Below are positions 8,565 to 16,552 of a DNA stretch of 64,000 bases, piece by piece; position 1 is the stretch's first letter, and the number at the start of each line of letters is the position of its first letter. Source of the DNA: Chryseobacterium tagetis. GTDB taxonomy: Bacteria; Bacteroidota; Bacteroidia; Flavobacteriales; Weeksellaceae. The stretch spans positions 1 to 64,000 of the forward strand of contig NZ_JAERSE020000003.1 of the NCBI RefSeq assembly GCF_016735585.2, written 5' to 3'. Both the position numbers and the translations under genes were made by a program. The notes under the pieces were generated by a model. The model did no database searches and was not told the origin of the DNA. It worked only from the letters and a program-made list of their open reading frames with translations.

Positions 8565-9719
8565 TTAAAATCTACTTTGTACCTGAACAATAAACAGGTT
8601 ATTGTTGTATTGAGTGGTGTTTTCTACCTGATATTTGTAGCGGTCGAACTGCATCCCGAGCTGTATTCTTGCCCCATAATTCTTCAAAAATTCTAAGCCG
8701 AACATAGGTGTAATGGTCTGTCTGGGATTGGAATTTAATCTGAAATTGGTATCTAAATATTCATAACGGCAGGATAGTTCGAAAGCACTCAGATTTCTGT
8801 GATTGACTTCATACCGTAAATTCGGAAGAAAATAGGCACCACGAATCAGGTATGCATCGGGATTTGACGGTCTTGTCTCCGGATCCGCCGCAAAATACAG
8901 CGGATGATTAGTTGCCTGTTTAGCTTCAAGCTGCATATCCAAGCTCCATTTAGGATCAAAATGGACAAGGGAGCTTAAGTCAATTCCCACACCATACACT
9001 TTTTTACTTAAAACCTCGCCGACACCGCCATTCAAACCAAGATTCAAATTGTATTTTTTAACTAAACCAAAGACCAATCGGGTTGAATACTGTTTTCCGT
9101 TATCATTATCGTTGACCTGGTTTTTACCGTTTCCATTGACTACAGAAACGGCGTATTGAAACGGAATTTCTCCTAATTGTAACTGTCCTGTTGCAGAAAG
9201 CCCGATCTGGAAACTCGTCCAGCCCAATTTCCCGAATTCTGTGTACTGATTAGACCAGTCCAGTGATTTGATAATATCAATAGGATAGGTTTCCTCAATT
9301 CCGAACCAAGGTCTGAATTGTCCTACAGTAAGGGCTAATTTCGGGTTGAAGGTATATTTTAAATAGGCATTTTCAAGAACCCTGCTTTTGGGATCGTTTT
9401 TAAAGTCTGCTAAATTGGCGAGGGCAACCACCTCGGTACGTTTGCTGATTTGTGCACGGACCTGCACTCTCATATATTTGACCATGAAGTTGTTGCTGAC
9501 TCCGGATTCATCGGAATGATGAAGACCATTTACATCGACGTCTTTCGACATTCCGACAAGGTAACGGGCCTGGAAAAGACCTTTGATCTGGAGAATGGGA
9601 TATTTTACATTATCTTCCTGAGATTCGGCCTGGGTAGAATCCGGAATCTGTGCAATTGCCGTACAGCAGAGCAGCATAAAGCAAAGCAACAGACTCTTTT
9701 TAAATGATAAAAAAGTCAT
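8565..9719 (-). CDS. Outer-membrane porin, phosphate-selective porin O/P-like
   Basis: The 384-residue product has a signal peptide ending in CCTAIAQ. It continues as an outer-membrane barrel: alternating hydrophobic/polar strands, for example YMRVQVRAQISKRTEVVALANL, and a C-terminal strand ending QVQSRF with terminal Phe. The motif LKYTFNPKLALTVGQFRPWFGIEE is typical of the porin O/P (OprO/OprP) superfamily, many of whose members pass anions. Its place between the amide hydrolase gene (29 nt upstream) and the dicarboxylate transporter (17 nt downstream) suggests that it lets the substrate of this cluster into the periplasm. The substrate itself is not known. Confidence 0.82.
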   Translation of the reverse strand: MTFLSFKKSLLLCFMLLCCTAIAQIPDSTQAESQEDNVKYPILQIKGLFQARYLVGMSKDVDVNGLHHSDESGVSNNFMVKYMRVQVRAQISKRTEVVALANLADFKNDPKSRVLENAYLKYTFNPKLALTVGQFRPWFGIEETYPIDIIKSLDWSNQYTEFGKLGWTSFQIGLSATGQLQLGEIPFQYAVSVVNGNGKNQVNDNDNGKQYSTRLVFGLVKKYNLNLGLNGGVGEVLSKKVYGVGIDLSSLVHFDPKWSLDMQLEAKQATNHPLYFAADPETRPSNPDAYLIRGAYFLPNLRYEVNHRNLSAFELSCRYEYLDTNFRLNSNPRQTITPMFGLEFLKNYGARIQLGMQFDRYKYQVENTTQYNNNLFIVQVQSRF

Positions 9720-9748
9720 ATTGTTGTGTTTTTGTGTAGTTAGTTAAA

Positions 9749-10798
9749 TTAGTTTAAGCCTAAAAATTTGAATGGTGCTGATTCTTTGAAATTCGAATTT
9801 GCTTTTCCGTTATATGTTTGGTAGTTGCTTAAATCAAGCTTCATGACTTTGCCTTTTGCGCTTAAATCAAATTCTTTGAGATTTACCCAGAATGTGTTTG
9901 GAGTAAAAACCGTTTCGAAATAATACACCAGATTTTTCTGGTCAGAAACAGAACGCCATCTTGTAGAAGAAATATTAGGTTCGCTTTCAGAAGAAATTCC
10001 GTAAGGTACGGAGCAGTTTCTGATCACACTGAAAACACTTGCTACAGCAATTCTTGTATCAGCAGTTTTCGGAATGGCATCAATATAATAAGAGGCTCTT
10101 ACAAAACGGTCCGCAGCACGGTTGGTTCCCGGAAGCATTACCGTTCCCGGAATCCCTTTCCAGTAATTATTTAAAGCTAATTGTTCCTCAAAAACGGGGG
10201 AATTGGTCATGACCGTATATTCAGGAGAATGATGAATGATAAGTTTCCCATCAATATATTCAAAAACAGCGTTGTCACCAGAAGCATCGGAAAGGGAAAG
10301 GTGAATGGTTGTGAATCTTTCCGTTCCGGGAATATAATCGCTTACAATAACGAATTTTTCCTTTTTTGCCTGCTCTACCGCTTCTTTTACCGTTTCAAAA
10401 TTATCAAGAAAATATTGCGCCCACAATGAAATAGCAATCCCTTTTTTCTTTCCTTTGGGGTCGAATTTCGGATATTGAGATTCTCCGAGCCAAAGAAGAT
10501 TGGCAACCAGTCCTTTCTCATTCATGCCGTCTGAAGAAGCAATATCCCAAGAAGTACTGACTACGCTTCCGTATTTGGAGGTCCATTTTTCAGAAAGAGG
10601 TCCTACTTCTCCGGTTCTTGCGATTCCTTTTGGAAGAATCCACAAATTGGCCGGAATTTCATCTCGCCAATCCATAGAACGGGCAGTGATAATAGTATTT
10701 TCGGGACCTTTATAAACGACTCTTGTACAGGCTTCGGAAGGGTTCCAAAATCCTATAGAAAGAATTGAGGAAAGTAAAATCAAGGGGAGCTTTTTCAT
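9749..10798 (-). CDS. Exported linear amide C-N hydrolase (Ntn, choloylglycine hydrolase/penicillin V acylase family)
   Basis: The 349-residue protein has a signal peptide ending at Ala23, so cleavage would expose Cys24 as the N-terminal nucleophile. Relative to classical bile salt hydrolases (Cys2, Arg18, Asp21) the residues Cys24, Arg40 and Asp43 fit at a constant offset of 22. Asn199 and Arg231 are good candidates for the later catalytic Asn and Arg. The family cleaves linear amides such as bile salts, penicillin V and acyl-homoserine lactones. The region matching the Asn82/Tyr82 specificity site reads NLLWLG, so the substrate may differ. As the first gene of the six-gene cluster it probably acts in the periplasm on the compound that the porin admits. 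Confidence 0.87.
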   Translation of the reverse strand: MKKLPLILLSSILSIGFWNPSEACTRVVYKGPENTIITARSMDWRDEIPANLWILPKGIARTGEVGPLSEKWTSKYGSVVSTSWDIASSDGMNEKGLVANLLWLGESQYPKFDPKGKKKGIAISLWAQYFLDNFETVKEAVEQAKKEKFVIVSDYIPGTERFTTIHLSLSDASGDNAVFEYIDGKLIIHHSPEYTVMTNSPVFEEQLALNNYWKGIPGTVMLPGTNRAADRFVRASYYIDAIPKTADTRIAVASVFSVIRNCSVPYGISSESEPNISSTRWRSVSDQKNLVYYFETVFTPNTFWVNLKEFDLSAKGKVMKLDLSNYQTYNGKANSNFKESAPFKFLGLN

Positions 10799-10981
10799 AA
10801 TAATATTTTTAGTGAGCTGAAATTTATTTTGAATTTCTAACAGAAATATTCAATGAATTTTTTAACAATTTTCAAAATTTGGTGACATAAATTTAATGAA
10901 ATTTTATTTAATTAACATTTTTTTTCTAAAATTTTATATTAATACCTGTTAATAATCATCATTTGATTGATAAGGCAAACA

Positions 10982-11149
10982 ATGGGATCTTACTTATTGT
11001 CAATTGATAAAAAGTATCCGAATGAGGTAAAAGAAATCCAGCAAATACGGGAGGCCTTTTTGCTGAGTATCAATAGATTTATTAAAAATCCAATTAAAAT
11101 TCCTGAAAAATTGCTCAATTTTTCAGGAATCATTAAATTTGGGAGTTAA
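10982..11149 (+). CDS. Doubtful small ORF upstream of mdh (55 aa)
   Basis: A 55-codon frame starts at ATG 10982 (MGSYLLSIDKKYP) and ends 48 nt before mdh; a TTG five codons earlier could extend it. The composition is protein-like, but no motif is recognised. Its 3' half contains a perfect 14-bp hairpin, which is unusual for a coding sequence. The frame may simply fall within the mdh leader. It is listed because it fills most of a 399-bp gap between divergent transcripts. Confidence 0.25.
   Translation: MGSYLLSIDKKYPNEVKEIQQIREAFLLSINRFIKNPIKIPEKLLNFSGIIKFGS
11099..11130. repeat. Perfect 14-bp inverted repeat in the mdh leader
   Basis: The arms at 11099-11112 and 11117-11130 are exact reverse complements with a 4-nt loop (gctc). 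No T run follows on either side, so it is not a standard terminator. It could be an operator, or a leader hairpin controlling mdh. Confidence 0.6.
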
Positions 11150-11197
11150 AATTTTGAAACTAAACTTTAAAAATAAATTTTAAAAAAAGTATACATT

Positions 11198-12124
11198 ATG
11201 AAAGTAACTGTAGTAGGAGCAGGCGCTGTTGGAGCAAGCTGTGCAGAATACATCGCTATGAAAGACTTCTGTTCAGAAGTGGTTTTAGTAGACATTAAAG
11301 AAGGATTTGCTGAAGGTAAAGCAATGGATTTGATGCAAACAGCATCGTTGAACGGATTTGATACAAAAATTACCGGAACAACAGGAGATTACAGCAAAAC
11401 AGCGGGTTCTCATGTAGCGGTGATCACTTCAGGTATTCCGAGAAAACCGGGAATGACAAGAGAAGAATTGATCGGAATCAACGCTGGAATCGTAAAAGAA
11501 GTTACTGAAAACTTAGTAAAACACTCTCCAGAAGTAATCATTATCGTAGTTTCTAACCCAATGGATACCATGGCTTACTTGGTACACAAAACTTCTGGTC
11601 TTCCTAAAAACAGAATCATCGGAATGGGAGGTGCATTAGATTCTGCAAGATTCAAATACAGATTGGCTGAAGCATTAGAAAGCCCGATCTCTGATGTAGA
11701 CGGAATGGTAATCGCAGCTCATAGTGATACAGGTATGCTTCCTTTATTGAGCAAAGCAACCAGAAATGGTGTTCCTGTAACAGAGTTCTTAGACGAAGAA
11801 AAACAAAAATATGTAATCGAAGAAACTAAAGTAGGAGGAGCAACTCTTACAAAATTATTAGGAACTTCAGCTTGGTATGCTCCAGGTGCAGCAGTTTCTG
11901 TAATGGTTCAGGCTATTGCGTGTGATCAAAAGAAAATGATTCCTTGTTCACTAATGCTGGAAGGGGAATACGGACAAAACGATATCTGCTTAGGTGTTCC
12001 TGCAATTATAGGAGCAAACGGTGTAGAGAAAATCGTAAACATTACCCTTACTGTAGAAGAGCAATTAAAATTTGCTGAAGCAGCTCAGGCTGTAAGAGAA
12101 GTAAACGGGGATTTGAAGTTTTAA
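11198..12124 (+). CDS. mdh: Malate dehydrogenase (LDH-like type)
   Basis: This 308-residue NAD-dependent enzyme oxidises malate to oxaloacetate in the TCA cycle. The N-terminus has the Rossmann motif GAGAVGAS. The substrate loop reads GIPRKPGMTREEL, whose Arg marks malate over lactate specificity. The SNPMDTMAYL and LDSARFK segments and the catalytic His in AAHSDTGMLP follow. The length fits the LDH-like MDH group of Bacteroidota. It is divergent from the SDH cluster, so two neighbouring TCA steps share one 399-bp intergenic region and may share control. A strong terminator follows immediately. Confidence 0.96.
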   Translation: MKVTVVGAGAVGASCAEYIAMKDFCSEVVLVDIKEGFAEGKAMDLMQTASLNGFDTKITGTTGDYSKTAGSHVAVITSGIPRKPGMTREELIGINAGIVKEVTENLVKHSPEVIIIVVSNPMDTMAYLVHKTSGLPKNRIIGMGGALDSARFKYRLAEALESPISDVDGMVIAAHSDTGMLPLLSKATRNGVPVTEFLDEEKQKYVIEETKVGGATLTKLLGTSAWYAPGAAVSVMVQAIACDQKKMIPCSLMLEGEYGQNDICLGVPAIIGANGVEKIVNITLTVEEQLKFAEAAQAVREVNGDLKF

Positions 12125-12146
12125 TTTATTAAGCTTATATAAATGA

Positions 12147-12175
12147 AAACCGCGCCCGAAAGGGCGCGGTTTTTT
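12147..12175 (+). terminator. Rho-independent terminator of mdh
   Basis: An 8-bp GC stem (ccgcgccc at 12150-12157, gggcgcgg at 12162-12169) with a GAAA tetraloop is followed by six T. Confidence 0.95.
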
Positions 12176-12334
12176 ATGATAAAATATAATTAAGGTTTAT
12201 AACAAAAAACACGATGTGTTACCTTAAATTCAAAGAATCTTTTGATTAATTTTGAAAAAATAATGAGGACGATAAAATGTTTGAGATTTAGGTATTTTTT
12301 ACTAATTTAATAACCAATTAGTTTTAGAGGGAAA

Positions 12335-13210
12335 ATGACGTATACAATTACAGATAGATTGAAAAAAACAGGGTTCAGCATGAATCCGTTAAGTTATGTT
12401 TTAGACAGAAATCAGGGGAAGAAAGACTTTAATACATTAGAGTATTTTAATGTTTGGTTTGTTTTTGATGATGTGGAAATGATCATAGAAGGACGAAGCT
12501 ATGATATAAAGGGGGTAAGTACCGTTTTTATCGGTCCGCATAAAAGTATAAGCTTTGGAGAGTGCAAAGGAAAAGAAGTATATGTATTCTCTTTTTCTTC
12601 AATTTTTTATGAACAGTCTTCCACAGACTCCGTGTTTCTAAACTCGGCTTTGTTCTTTAATTACGGAAGAGAAGTTCTTGTTTCACCATATGTAGGTGAT
12701 GTTCCGAAAGAGATCATGAGGTATTTTCTGATCAACCGACTGCTGGATTTTCAGAAAAAAGACGAAAGGCTTTTCGTTTCTGCGGCTCACAATACACTTG
12801 AAACGATAATACTGGATGCATTACTGACTATTAATGATGATGAGATTGAAAAAGATGAAAAGCTGGAATACGTATCGTATGTGAATAAATTCAGGGTAAT
12901 GCTTCAAAGAGATTTTAAAACGGAAAAAAAGGTATCTTACTATGCAAGTGCTCTTCATATTACGACAAGGAAACTAACGAGTATGACCGAGTTTATCGCA
13001 GGGAAATCCGCCAAAGAAATGATCATCGACAAACTGGTGAACGAATTTGAGAAATCCGTAAAATATACAACACTTACGATTTCTGAAATATCGTACCAAT
13101 TAGGATTTTCAGACGAAGCCAACTTTACGAATTTCATTAAAAAACATACAGGGAAAAAACCTACGGAATTCAGAAGCCTTGTCAGCTGTGTTTTCCCGTT
13201 TTCCATTTGA
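12335..13210 (+). CDS. AraC-family transcriptional regulator (291 aa)
   Basis: The N-terminal two thirds is a sensor region without recognised motifs, probably a cupin-like fold around FDDVEMIIEG and VFIGPHKSISFGECKG. The C-terminal roughly 100 residues form the two helix-turn-helix AraC domain. The recognition part reads ALHITTRKLTSMTEFIAGKSAKEMI, then LTISEISYQLGFSDEANFTNFIKKHTGKKPTEFR, the second block being the family signature. The gene stands alone between mdh and a convergent S41 peptidase gene, so its target is not evident. A short peptide frame follows 40 nt downstream. Confidence 0.88.
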   Translation: MTYTITDRLKKTGFSMNPLSYVLDRNQGKKDFNTLEYFNVWFVFDDVEMIIEGRSYDIKGVSTVFIGPHKSISFGECKGKEVYVFSFSSIFYEQSSTDSVFLNSALFFNYGREVLVSPYVGDVPKEIMRYFLINRLLDFQKKDERLFVSAAHNTLETIILDALLTINDDEIEKDEKLEYVSYVNKFRVMLQRDFKTEKKVSYYASALHITTRKLTSMTEFIAGKSAKEMIIDKLVNEFEKSVKYTTLTISEISYQLGFSDEANFTNFIKKHTGKKPTEFRSLVSCVFPFSI

Positions 13211-13250
13211 CTTTTTTAAAACATAAAAACTAACTAACAACTAACTAATC

Positions 13251-13295
13251 ATGAAACCAATCAAATTTAATAAACTTTTTTTCTACAAAGTTTAA
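13251..13295 (+). other. Possible 14-codon peptide behind an AACTAACTAA repeat
   Basis: Two exact copies of AACTAACTAA (13228-13237 and 13239-13248) stand directly before an ATG that opens the frame MKPIKFNKLFFYKV and then stops. Similar AACTAAC leaders precede the porin and DASS genes on the other strand. The peptide resembles the first residues of Flavobacteriia small-peptide precursors with MKK..LN(K)L starts, but lacks a core. It could be a leftover leader of a lost gene. Expression is unproven. Confidence 0.2.
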
Positions 13296-13335
13296 AGGAA
13301 CCCTTCTTTCATCATATTGCAGAATGAGCTGAAAA

Positions 13336-15054
13336 TTATTTTATAAGGCTTAAGATTCTTTCAAATTCGAGTTCTCGGTTTTCAAGAATGTCTTTGTCTT
13401 TATAGGGTATGATTTCATCAATTCTGATTCCAATTTGTTGGGTTTGAGAATTATCAGGATAAAAAATTCCGTTTCCGGTAAATTCTAAAACATAATCACC
13501 AGGTAAATTTACTTTGGTGACATCTCCGTCTGCACCAGCTGTCCGTTGACCCATCGTTACGGACTGAGGAAAGATATGCTGTAAACTCATCGAATACCAT
13601 TCACTGGCGCTTTGAGTTTCAGGATTTACCAGAATAAAAACTTTTCCTGAATAGGGATGCGTTTTTTTATCCTTGATGTTAGAGAAATAGTGTTTTGAAT
13701 CTGCCAGATAATAGAATGTACCAATATTTTTCAGGTTGGGAGCATAATATTTGTAAAAATAATTTTCGACAGGCGAGAAGTGTTTATAAACGTAATAGTT
13801 GACAAAACCGCCCCAGTCGGGATATCCTCTCATGTCAAAAACAAGGGCTTTCTTTTGGGCTGCTTCATGTAAAATACTATCCATGTGGGCATCCAGATTA
13901 TTGCTTTCAAGATCTCCGGCAATTTCCAGGGTTTGGTTTATTTTAAAGTAAGCAATGTTTTTATTAACAATTTTTCGGCTTTCTCTTTTTCCGATCTTAT
14001 CCTGGATGTAGCTTACAATAAAGCTGTATTTTTCCTTGTCCTTAATATCGATCATATCCAGTTGTGAAGTGAATTTTTTTCCGGTTTTTCCGGATTTTAC
14101 TTCTAACGTTTTTTGCATAAGATTATCCGGCCAGATCAGGTTGTTTTCGTATTTTGAAAGATGATGTACAAGGGTCTCTTTATTAGATGTTGATAGTAAT
14201 TCTCCCTTTTCTTTAATGATTTGTGGAATACTTTTTCCGTTAACAGAAATGATTTTATCACCCACCGAGATATGAGCTTTCGAACATATTTCTGGATAAA
14301 TAAGATGGGTGATCAAAAGATGATCGTTAATAATCTGGAAATCAAATGGAGCAAGGTACAGCATATTTAAAATATCACCTTTGTAATTCAGTTGTCTGTA
14401 AAAACTGAAAGAATGGCTGTCCTTAAGTTTTGAAGATAATTTGGCGAGTATCGTTTCGAAGTCTTTTCTGGACTGTATGTTTAGGTTTTCTTCCAGGGTA
14501 TTTTTGAAATAGTCTTCAAAACCTTTATCCATCAGATATTTGTGAGGGAAAAGATAATCAATGCTTCCCTGTATTTTTGCCAAAGCCAGCAAACGGTACT
14601 CAAGCGGAAGATTTTCATTTTTAGGAAAAGGATATTTTTTCTCCGTACTTACTGATTTTCCTTCTTTTAGCAATTCGTAATTATAGCGGTGGCTGTATAT
14701 CGTATTGAGTAAATTTTTGTTTTCGGAAGAAATTTTTCCGTTGTTCCGGAACCAGTCGAAGTTTTGAGTTTTGCTTAAAACATCTTTTGATGTTTCAGCC
14801 GGAGCGGGAGTCGTTAAATTTTTATTTAAATTTTGAGATAATTTGTTGATGACGGAATTGAAATCATCTTTTGAATTGATGTTTTTAACGGTAACTAAAA
14901 ACAAACTGTCTGCATCAATTTTCCCACTTGCTACATCGGGATGGTAATATTTAATAAAATTCCATGTCTTTATGAAATCATAATATGGGTCTTTCTGGGC
15001 GAAAATAATTTGATTAAAAAGGAAAATAAATATAAAAGTGGCGAGTTTTTTCAT
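13336..15054 (-). CDS. Exported S41-family (C-terminal processing type) peptidase
   Basis: The 572-residue protein has a signal peptide ending in FAQ at residues 18-20. A helical N-terminal domain, containing FIKTWNFIKYYHPD, is typical of S41 peptidases of Bacteroidota. A PDZ-like stretch, HISVGDKIISVNGKS, lies at 261-275. The catalytic S41 domain occupies about residues 360-560: the nucleophile is probably Ser484 in QSASEW, and the MGQRTAGADGDVTKV block (501-515) supplies the region of the usual Lys. It should act in the periplasm or at the surface on unstructured C-termini or peptides. It stands alone, convergent with the AraC gene; its substrate is unknown. Confidence 0.85.
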   Translation of the reverse strand: MKKLATFIFIFLFNQIIFAQKDPYYDFIKTWNFIKYYHPDVASGKIDADSLFLVTVKNINSKDDFNSVINKLSQNLNKNLTTPAPAETSKDVLSKTQNFDWFRNNGKISSENKNLLNTIYSHRYNYELLKEGKSVSTEKKYPFPKNENLPLEYRLLALAKIQGSIDYLFPHKYLMDKGFEDYFKNTLEENLNIQSRKDFETILAKLSSKLKDSHSFSFYRQLNYKGDILNMLYLAPFDFQIINDHLLITHLIYPEICSKAHISVGDKIISVNGKSIPQIIKEKGELLSTSNKETLVHHLSKYENNLIWPDNLMQKTLEVKSGKTGKKFTSQLDMIDIKDKEKYSFIVSYIQDKIGKRESRKIVNKNIAYFKINQTLEIAGDLESNNLDAHMDSILHEAAQKKALVFDMRGYPDWGGFVNYYVYKHFSPVENYFYKYYAPNLKNIGTFYYLADSKHYFSNIKDKKTHPYSGKVFILVNPETQSASEWYSMSLQHIFPQSVTMGQRTAGADGDVTKVNLPGDYVLEFTGNGIFYPDNSQTQQIGIRIDEIIPYKDKDILENRELEFERILSLIK

Positions 15055-15131
15055 AGTAATAAGTAATTCTTAAATATAACATATATCTGTTAATTAAAAA
15101 TTTTGATAACTACAAAAAAAACAAAACCATT

Positions 15132-15671
15132 TTAAATTAATACGTCAAAGCTCATGAATAAAGCGGTTTCTGTAGAGTTATTATAGAGTTTTGTGTTGGT
15201 TCCGCTAATGGCAAAACCTGCTTTTTGATAAAATTTGATAGCAGGATAATTGGTGTTCTGTACTTCCAGTTCTACCATTCTGCATTGCAGTTCTCTTGCT
15301 TTTCGGTTAATATTCTTAATGAAAAGCTTTCCGATATTCTGACCGCGAAATTCTTCATGAATCAGAATGTTTTCAATAAAAAGGCTGTTGTTCCATTTCC
15401 TGAAATCACAGATTGCCCAACCTACCAGTTCATTATTTTCAAAAGCTCCGAAGGAATTTCCCTGTTCAATAATTTCGTTCAGATTATCAATATCCTCAGA
15501 ATTTGTTTCCCAGACCTTTTTATAGAACTGATTTTTTTCTCTTATAGTAAATTCAAAAGAATTTCCGATCTCTATGGTGGAAACGCTGAAGATTTTATCA
15601 GTTTCATAACCGTTGAAACCCCAGTTCAGAGTAGGGTTGGAAGTGAGTTTTTCTAGTTTTTTGATTTCCAT
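15132..15671 (-). CDS. GNAT-family N-acetyltransferase (179 aa)
   Basis: The core acetyl-CoA site is visible as ILIHEEFRGQNIGKLFIKNI (about residues 100-120), followed by the MVELEVQNTNYPAIKFYQKAGF block that ends most GNAT folds. The N-terminal half, starting MEIKKLEKLTSNPTLNWGFNGY, is less conserved and likely sets the substrate. The layout resembles streptothricin acetyltransferase-like GNATs, but the acceptor cannot be assigned. It is 20 nt downstream of the 247-residue membrane protein gene on the same strand, so the two may be co-transcribed. Confidence 0.82.
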   Translation of the reverse strand: MEIKKLEKLTSNPTLNWGFNGYETDKIFSVSTIEIGNSFEFTIREKNQFYKKVWETNSEDIDNLNEIIEQGNSFGAFENNELVGWAICDFRKWNNSLFIENILIHEEFRGQNIGKLFIKNINRKARELQCRMVELEVQNTNYPAIKFYQKAGFAISGTNTKLYNNSTETALFMSFDVLI

Positions 15672-15691
15672 GAATATGACTTTGAGAATTA

Positions 15692-16435
15692 TTATTCTAT
15701 CTTAATGAGAGGTAGTTCTTTCTGCGTTTCAAAATTCTCCCATATATATTCCATATTGGGGTAAAAGCATCCATCTTTTTCAAGACTAAGATATTCGGAT
15801 GGAATTTTATGGATATTAAAAGTTTCTAAACTATTCTCTTTTAAAATATCCAAAGCTCTATAAATCTCTTTATCAATTTTATGACTTGTTGTCCAAGGAT
15901 AATAATTGAAGCAAACTTTTAATCTATCGAAAGAAAATCCATATCTTTTAGTTTTTGACCAAAATGTTTTATCATATTTTTTATTAAGCTTTTTTAGTTT
16001 TTCTATGTCAATTTTATTAATATCCTTTTCAAAAAGTTGAGGTGTATAGAAAACATTAATTTCAATATCCCCAAAGCTCATAGGTCCTTCGGCAATTTTA
16101 TTCCAATTATAAAAAACCCGGACAGTTCTACCTTCAATTGTTTTAATTAAGCCTTCATATTTATCAATGTTTTCTTTTTGAAATCCTCTTTGTCTTAATT
16201 CTGTAAAAACTGATCTTTCAAATATTTTGGAATGAACTTTTTTGCCAACAGATGTACTTATCCAAATTAAAATCAATACAACTCCCGTGATTAAAGAGGA
16301 AATAATAAAACTGATCACAAAGTTTTTGCTTGATATGAAAACTGGGATAAAAATGAAGAGAAATAAAATTAGATTGATGATAAAAGCTGAATATTTATTA
16401 ATAAAATAAATTCCTTTTGGGGTTAAAAGTTTCAT
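15692..16435 (-). CDS. Hypothetical membrane protein (247 aa)
   Basis: The N-terminus has two hydrophobic helices (about residues 15-32 and 40-60, rich in Ile, Leu and Phe). A charged cytoplasmic domain of about 180 residues with many Lys, Tyr and Trp follows. Within it, KYEGLIKTIEGRTVRVFYNWNKIAEGPMSFGDIEINVFY looks like a beta-rich fold, and no known catalytic motif was seen. A leftward promoter should lie in the 117-bp gap before the divergent pafA. The GNAT gene follows after 20 nt. The function is unknown. Confidence 0.7.
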   Translation of the reverse strand: MKLLTPKGIYFINKYSAFIINLILFLFIFIPVFISSKNFVISFIISSLITGVVLILIWISTSVGKKVHSKIFERSVFTELRQRGFQKENIDKYEGLIKTIEGRTVRVFYNWNKIAEGPMSFGDIEINVFYTPQLFEKDINKIDIEKLKKLNKKYDKTFWSKTKRYGFSFDRLKVCFNYYPWTTSHKIDKEIYRALDILKENSLETFNIHKIPSEYLSLEKDGCFYPNMEYIWENFETQKELPLIKIE

Positions 16436-16522
16436 GTGGATCAGATAGATTTAATAAAACGAAGAATTTTAGTAAAGATCAAATTTAATCAAAATTTCAC
16501 ACACCAAAATTTTCAAAACCCG

Positions 16523-16530
16523 TAAATTTG
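16523..16530 (+). promoter_or_regulatory. TAnnTTTG promoter element of pafA
   Basis: TAAATTTG fits the Bacteroidota -7 consensus and lies 22 nt before the pafA ATG. A clear TTTG -33 partner is not seen. Confidence 0.4.
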
Positions 16531-16552
16531 TTGTCAATAAAATTTTTACTGA

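Noticed and set aside
8195..8593. 132-codon plus-strand frame
   Set aside because: It lies entirely antisense to the DASS transporter start and mirrors the codon use of that gene.
15225..15656. 143-codon plus-strand frame
   Set aside because: It is the reverse of the GNAT gene at 15132-15671, which has clear family motifs.
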